7,884 bases of DNA from assembly GCA_020848055.1 (NCBI GenBank), contig JADLBB010000016.1, positions 1 to 7,884 of the forward strand, in the 5' to 3' direction. The position numbers and the translations under genes are program-made. The stretch is from Chloroflexota bacterium. Lineage in GTDB: Bacteria > Chloroflexota > Limnocylindria > QHBO01. Positions 5,942 through 7,884 of the stretch are shown here, in pieces; the stretch's first letter is position 1; the number at the start of each line of letters is the position of its first letter. The notes under the pieces were generated by a model. It was given only the letters and a program-made list of their open reading frames with translations, did no database searches and was not told the DNA's origin.

Positions 5942-7399
5942 ATGCAGCGTCACGTCGCGACCAGCCGGGGGGAGGCCGCGACGTGGCGCCGCGTCGCCGT
6001 TGGGCTGGCCATCATCGGCCTGCTGGGCGTGACGCCCACGGGCGCAGCGGCGGTGGCCTCGCCCTTCAGCGACACCATCGGACACCCGATGGAGGCCGAC
6101 ATCATCTGGGCCTACCAGCAGGGCATCACCGCCGGCTGCGCTCCGAACCTGTTCTGCCCCGACGACCCGGTCACGCGCGAGCAGATGGCGACGTTCCTCG
6201 ACCGCGCGCTCGACCTGGACTCGACGCCGACCGACTACTTCACCGATGACGAGACCTCGATCCACGAGGCAGCCATCAATCGCCTCGCGGCATCGGGCAT
6301 CACCAGCGGCTGTGCCGCGAGCCTGTTCTGTCCGAAGGCGAATGTCACTCGCGGCGAGATGGCCTCGTTCCTGGTCCGCGCCTTCGGCCTGCCGGTTGAC
6401 GGGATCGACTGGTTCTCCGATGACGACACCTCGATCCACCAGGGTGCGATCAACCGCCTGGCCTCGTCGGGCATCACCGGCGGCTGTGGTGGCGGCCAAT
6501 TCTGCCCGACCAAATCGGTCACCCGTGCGCAGATGGCCGCCTTCCTGCATCGGGCCATGGCCTCCCCTCTCGAGCCGCCCGACTGCACGCTGTTCCCGGC
6601 CGACAACGTGTGGAACAGGCGGGTCGACTCGCTGCCGGTGGCGGCCAACTCGAACACGATGATCGCCACCATCGGATCCTCGACGCGGGCGCACCCCGAC
6701 TTCGGCGAGTACCTCGGCTACGGCATCCCGTACAACGTGGTCGACGCGACCACGCCGCGCCGATGGGTCACCTTCACCTGGCCCGACGAGTCCGATGCCG
6801 GCCCGTATCCGATCCCGGCCAGCCCGCGCATCGAGGACGGCAGCGATCGCCACATCCTCATGTGGGACCTCTCCGCCTGCAAGCTGTACGAGCTGTTCGC
6901 CGCAACCCACACCCCGTCCGGCTGGCGGGCAGGATCCGGCGCGATCTGGGACCTGCGCTCGAACGCGCTGCGGCCCGACGGCTGGACCAGCGCCGATGCC
7001 GCGGGCCTGCCGATCCTCCCGGGCCTGATCCGCTACGACGAACTCGCCACCGGCGTCATCGACCATGCCATCAGGTTCACCGCGCCCGAGACCCGATCGG
7101 CGCACATCTACCCGGCTCGCCACGACGCCGGCTCGGGTTCATCGGCCTCGCTGCCGCCGATGGGCATGCGCGTTCGCCTCAAGGCGAGCTTCGACATGAC
7201 CGACTACAGCCCGCGGATGCGAATCATCCTGGTCGCCATGCAGCGCTACGGCATGATCCTGGCCGACAACGGCTCGCCGTGGTTCTTCGGCGGCACCTCC
7301 GACATCCGCTGGGACGACGATGAGCTCAACGAGCTCAAGAACCTGCGCGGCTCCGATTTCGAGGTGGTCGACACCACGGGCTTCGTCAACGGCCCCTGA
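5942..7399 (+). CDS. Secreted SLH-repeat protein with an uncharacterised C-terminal domain
   Basis: A 485-residue exported protein. Residues 1-39 look like a signal peptide: R16-R17, the hydrophobic run VAVGLAIIGLLGV, and likely cleavage after AAA (35-37) or AVA (37-39). Three SLH repeats follow at about 42-90, 100-148 and 158-206, with the pattern FSD...GIT-x-GC-x5-C-P...VTR-x2-MA-x-FL-x-RA. SLH domains anchor proteins to secondary cell-wall polymers. Each carries a Cys pair (66/72, 124/130, 182/188) at an exact 58-residue period, suggesting one disulfide each. Residues 215-485 form a conserved domain I have seen in uncharacterised secreted proteins but cannot name. Notable segments are LFPADNVWNRRVDSLP, GSGAIWDLRSNALRPDGW, HAIRFTAPETR, PPMGMRVRLKASFD and YGMILADNGSPW, with one further Cys pair (C215, C313). 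I assign no enzymatic activity. Confidence 0.9.
   Translation: MQRHVATSRGEAATWRRVAVGLAIIGLLGVTPTGAAAVASPFSDTIGHPMEADIIWAYQQGITAGCAPNLFCPDDPVTREQMATFLDRALDLDSTPTDYFTDDETSIHEAAINRLAASGITSGCAASLFCPKANVTRGEMASFLVRAFGLPVDGIDWFSDDDTSIHQGAINRLASSGITGGCGGGQFCPTKSVTRAQMAAFLHRAMASPLEPPDCTLFPADNVWNRRVDSLPVAANSNTMIATIGSSTRAHPDFGEYLGYGIPYNVVDATTPRRWVTFTWPDESDAGPYPIPASPRIEDGSDRHILMWDLSACKLYELFAATHTPSGWRAGSGAIWDLRSNALRPDGWTSADAAGLPILPGLIRYDELATGVIDHAIRFTAPETRSAHIYPARHDAGSGSSASLPPMGMRVRLKASFDMTDYSPRMRIILVAMQRYGMILADNGSPWFFGGTSDIRWDDDELNELKNLRGSDFEVVDTTGFVNGP
6065..6559 (+). repeat. Three tandem SLH-coding repeats, 174-bp period
   Basis: The word GGGCATCACC starts at 6121, 6295 and 6469, exactly 174 bp apart, followed each time by a GGCTG core. 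Units 2 and 3 are the closest pair: GACCTCGATCCAC and GACACCTCGATCCAC versions lie in register near 6251 and 6425. The period of 58 codons with no indels between units suggests duplication within the gene, more recent for units 2 and 3. Confidence 0.85.
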
Positions 7400-7423
7400 C
7401 GCATCACCGAACCCTCGGCGTCA

Positions 7424-7436
7424 CCTCGCGACGAGG
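7424..7436. terminator. Weak hairpin in the convergent gap, possible terminator
   Basis: The 84-bp gap between the convergent stops at 7399 and 7484 contains CCTCG-CGA-CGAGG, a 5-bp GC stem with a 3-nt loop. It is symmetric, so it could act in both directions. There is no U-tract and the stem is short, so this is only a candidate. Nothing else recognisable lies in the gap. Confidence 0.25.
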
Positions 7437-7483
7437 ACGGCGATGTCGGTCAGCAGCGTCATCGGCGCCTCGGCTCCCGCAGC

Positions 7484-7884
7484 TCAGGCGGTCGCCAGTT
7501 CCGCTGCGGCCTGGGCCGCGCGCAAGGACGCGTAGCCAGGCTTGATCTGTTCGTTGATTATCCGCAGCCGCCCGTCGAACGGCCAGAAGGCCGACTTCAT
7601 GGCGTTGAGTGTCAGCCACTCCATCTCGTCGAGACCGACGCCGAAGGCGCGCGACAGGGTCGCGAACTCGCTGCTCAGCGTGATGCCGCTCATCAGCCGG
7701 TTGTCCGTGTTGACCGTGACGCGGAACCGGAGGCGCCTGAGCAGGTCGATCGGGTGCTCCTCGATGCCCGACGCGGCCCCGGTGTGGACGTTGGACGTCG
7801 GGCACATCTCGAGCGGCACGCGCCGATCGCGAACGAACGCGGCCAGCCGGCCAAGCGTCACCCGCCCGTCGGGCGCCACGCTGA
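7484..7884 (-). CDS. add: Adenosine deaminase (C-terminal part, start beyond window)
   Basis: This is the last 133 or so residues of a metal-dependent amidohydrolase that converts adenosine to inosine in purine salvage. The frame stays open to the right edge, so the N-terminal half with the HxH and catalytic His/Glu motifs is not visible. What is visible fits the family: VPLEMCPTSNVHTG, followed by EEHPIDLLRRLRFRVTVNTDNRLMSG, then a TLSSEF and LTLNAMKSAFWPFDGR segment. The Asp of NTDN is the zinc ligand. The next position is Asn, where mammalian enzymes have a second Asp; as I recall, actinobacterial Add proteins share this. The tail IKPGYASLRAAQAAAELATA ends at TGA, complement of 7484-7486. 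It converges with the SLH gene. Adenosine rather than adenine or a modified nucleoside is likely but not proven. Confidence 0.9.
   Translation of the reverse strand, partial: SVAPDGRVTLGRLAAFVRDRRVPLEMCPTSNVHTGAASGIEEHPIDLLRRLRFRVTVNTDNRLMSGITLSSEFATLSRAFGVGLDEMEWLTLNAMKSAFWPFDGRLRIINEQIKPGYASLRAAQAAAELATA

Noticed and set aside
7320..7535. Small plus-strand open frame (71 codons) bridging the SLH gene end and the gap
   Set aside because: It overlaps the SLH 3' end and the adenosine deaminase 3' end out of frame and has no recognisable content.
1..7884. CRISPR array, tRNA or rRNA, insertion sequence, toxin-antitoxin or phage-defence genes
   Set aside because: I looked for direct-repeat/spacer periodicity, cloverleaf-like segments, transposase motifs and typical defence domains and saw none. 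The only regular repeat is the SLH-coding one.

Overview
The window is a gene-dense, GC-rich stretch (I estimate about 68-70% GC) from a bacterial chromosome. The clues are high GC, SLH repeats carrying a cysteine pair, a long-loop 7Fe ferredoxin, an actinobacterial-type adenosine deaminase and genes that look leaderless. They fit Actinomycetota (for example Acidimicrobiia or Thermoleophilia) or a high-GC Chloroflexota lineage such as Limnocylindria. The sequence alone does not decide between these.

Layout. Positions 1-4881 hold one tightly packed minus-strand operon of seven genes. In transcription order they are a 7Fe ferredoxin, a small EthD-family protein, a crotonase fused to a C-terminal zinc ribbon, a canonical enoyl-CoA hydratase, a tandem-GNAT protein, a PaaG-like crotonase, and a 3-hydroxyacyl-CoA dehydrogenase that runs off the left edge. 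Three junctions are NTGA overlaps of 4 bp, one is an 8-bp overlap, and the other two gaps are 4 and 26 bp. From the 94-bp divergent gap (4882-4975), a DHDPS/NAL-family aldolase or lyase is read on the plus strand. It is followed by a secreted protein with three cysteine-paired SLH repeats and a large uncharacterised C-terminal domain. The right edge holds the 3' part of an adenosine deaminase on the minus strand, convergent with the SLH gene. No gene-free stretch exceeds 100 bp.

How the genes may work together. A hydratase, a PaaG-like isomerase and a PaaH-like dehydrogenase are three consecutive steps of CoA-thioester beta-oxidation, as in lower phenylacetate degradation. The zinc-ribbon crotonase carries HGS-x3-GGAT and LCEP signatures that I associate with ring-hydrolysing crotonases (6-oxocyclohexenecarbonyl-CoA hydrolase, Oah/BamA). 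My inference is that the operon breaks down a cyclic or aromatic acyl-CoA, with the ferredoxin as electron carrier for a redox step encoded elsewhere. The substrate is not determined. The SLH protein and the deaminase appear unrelated to this pathway.

Regulation. Two plus-strand genes have a TAnnnT hexamer exactly 7 nt before an ATG and no Shine-Dalgarno, the pattern of leaderless transcripts. A TACAAT hexamer lies 9 nt before the PaaG-like gene inside the operon and may be an internal promoter.
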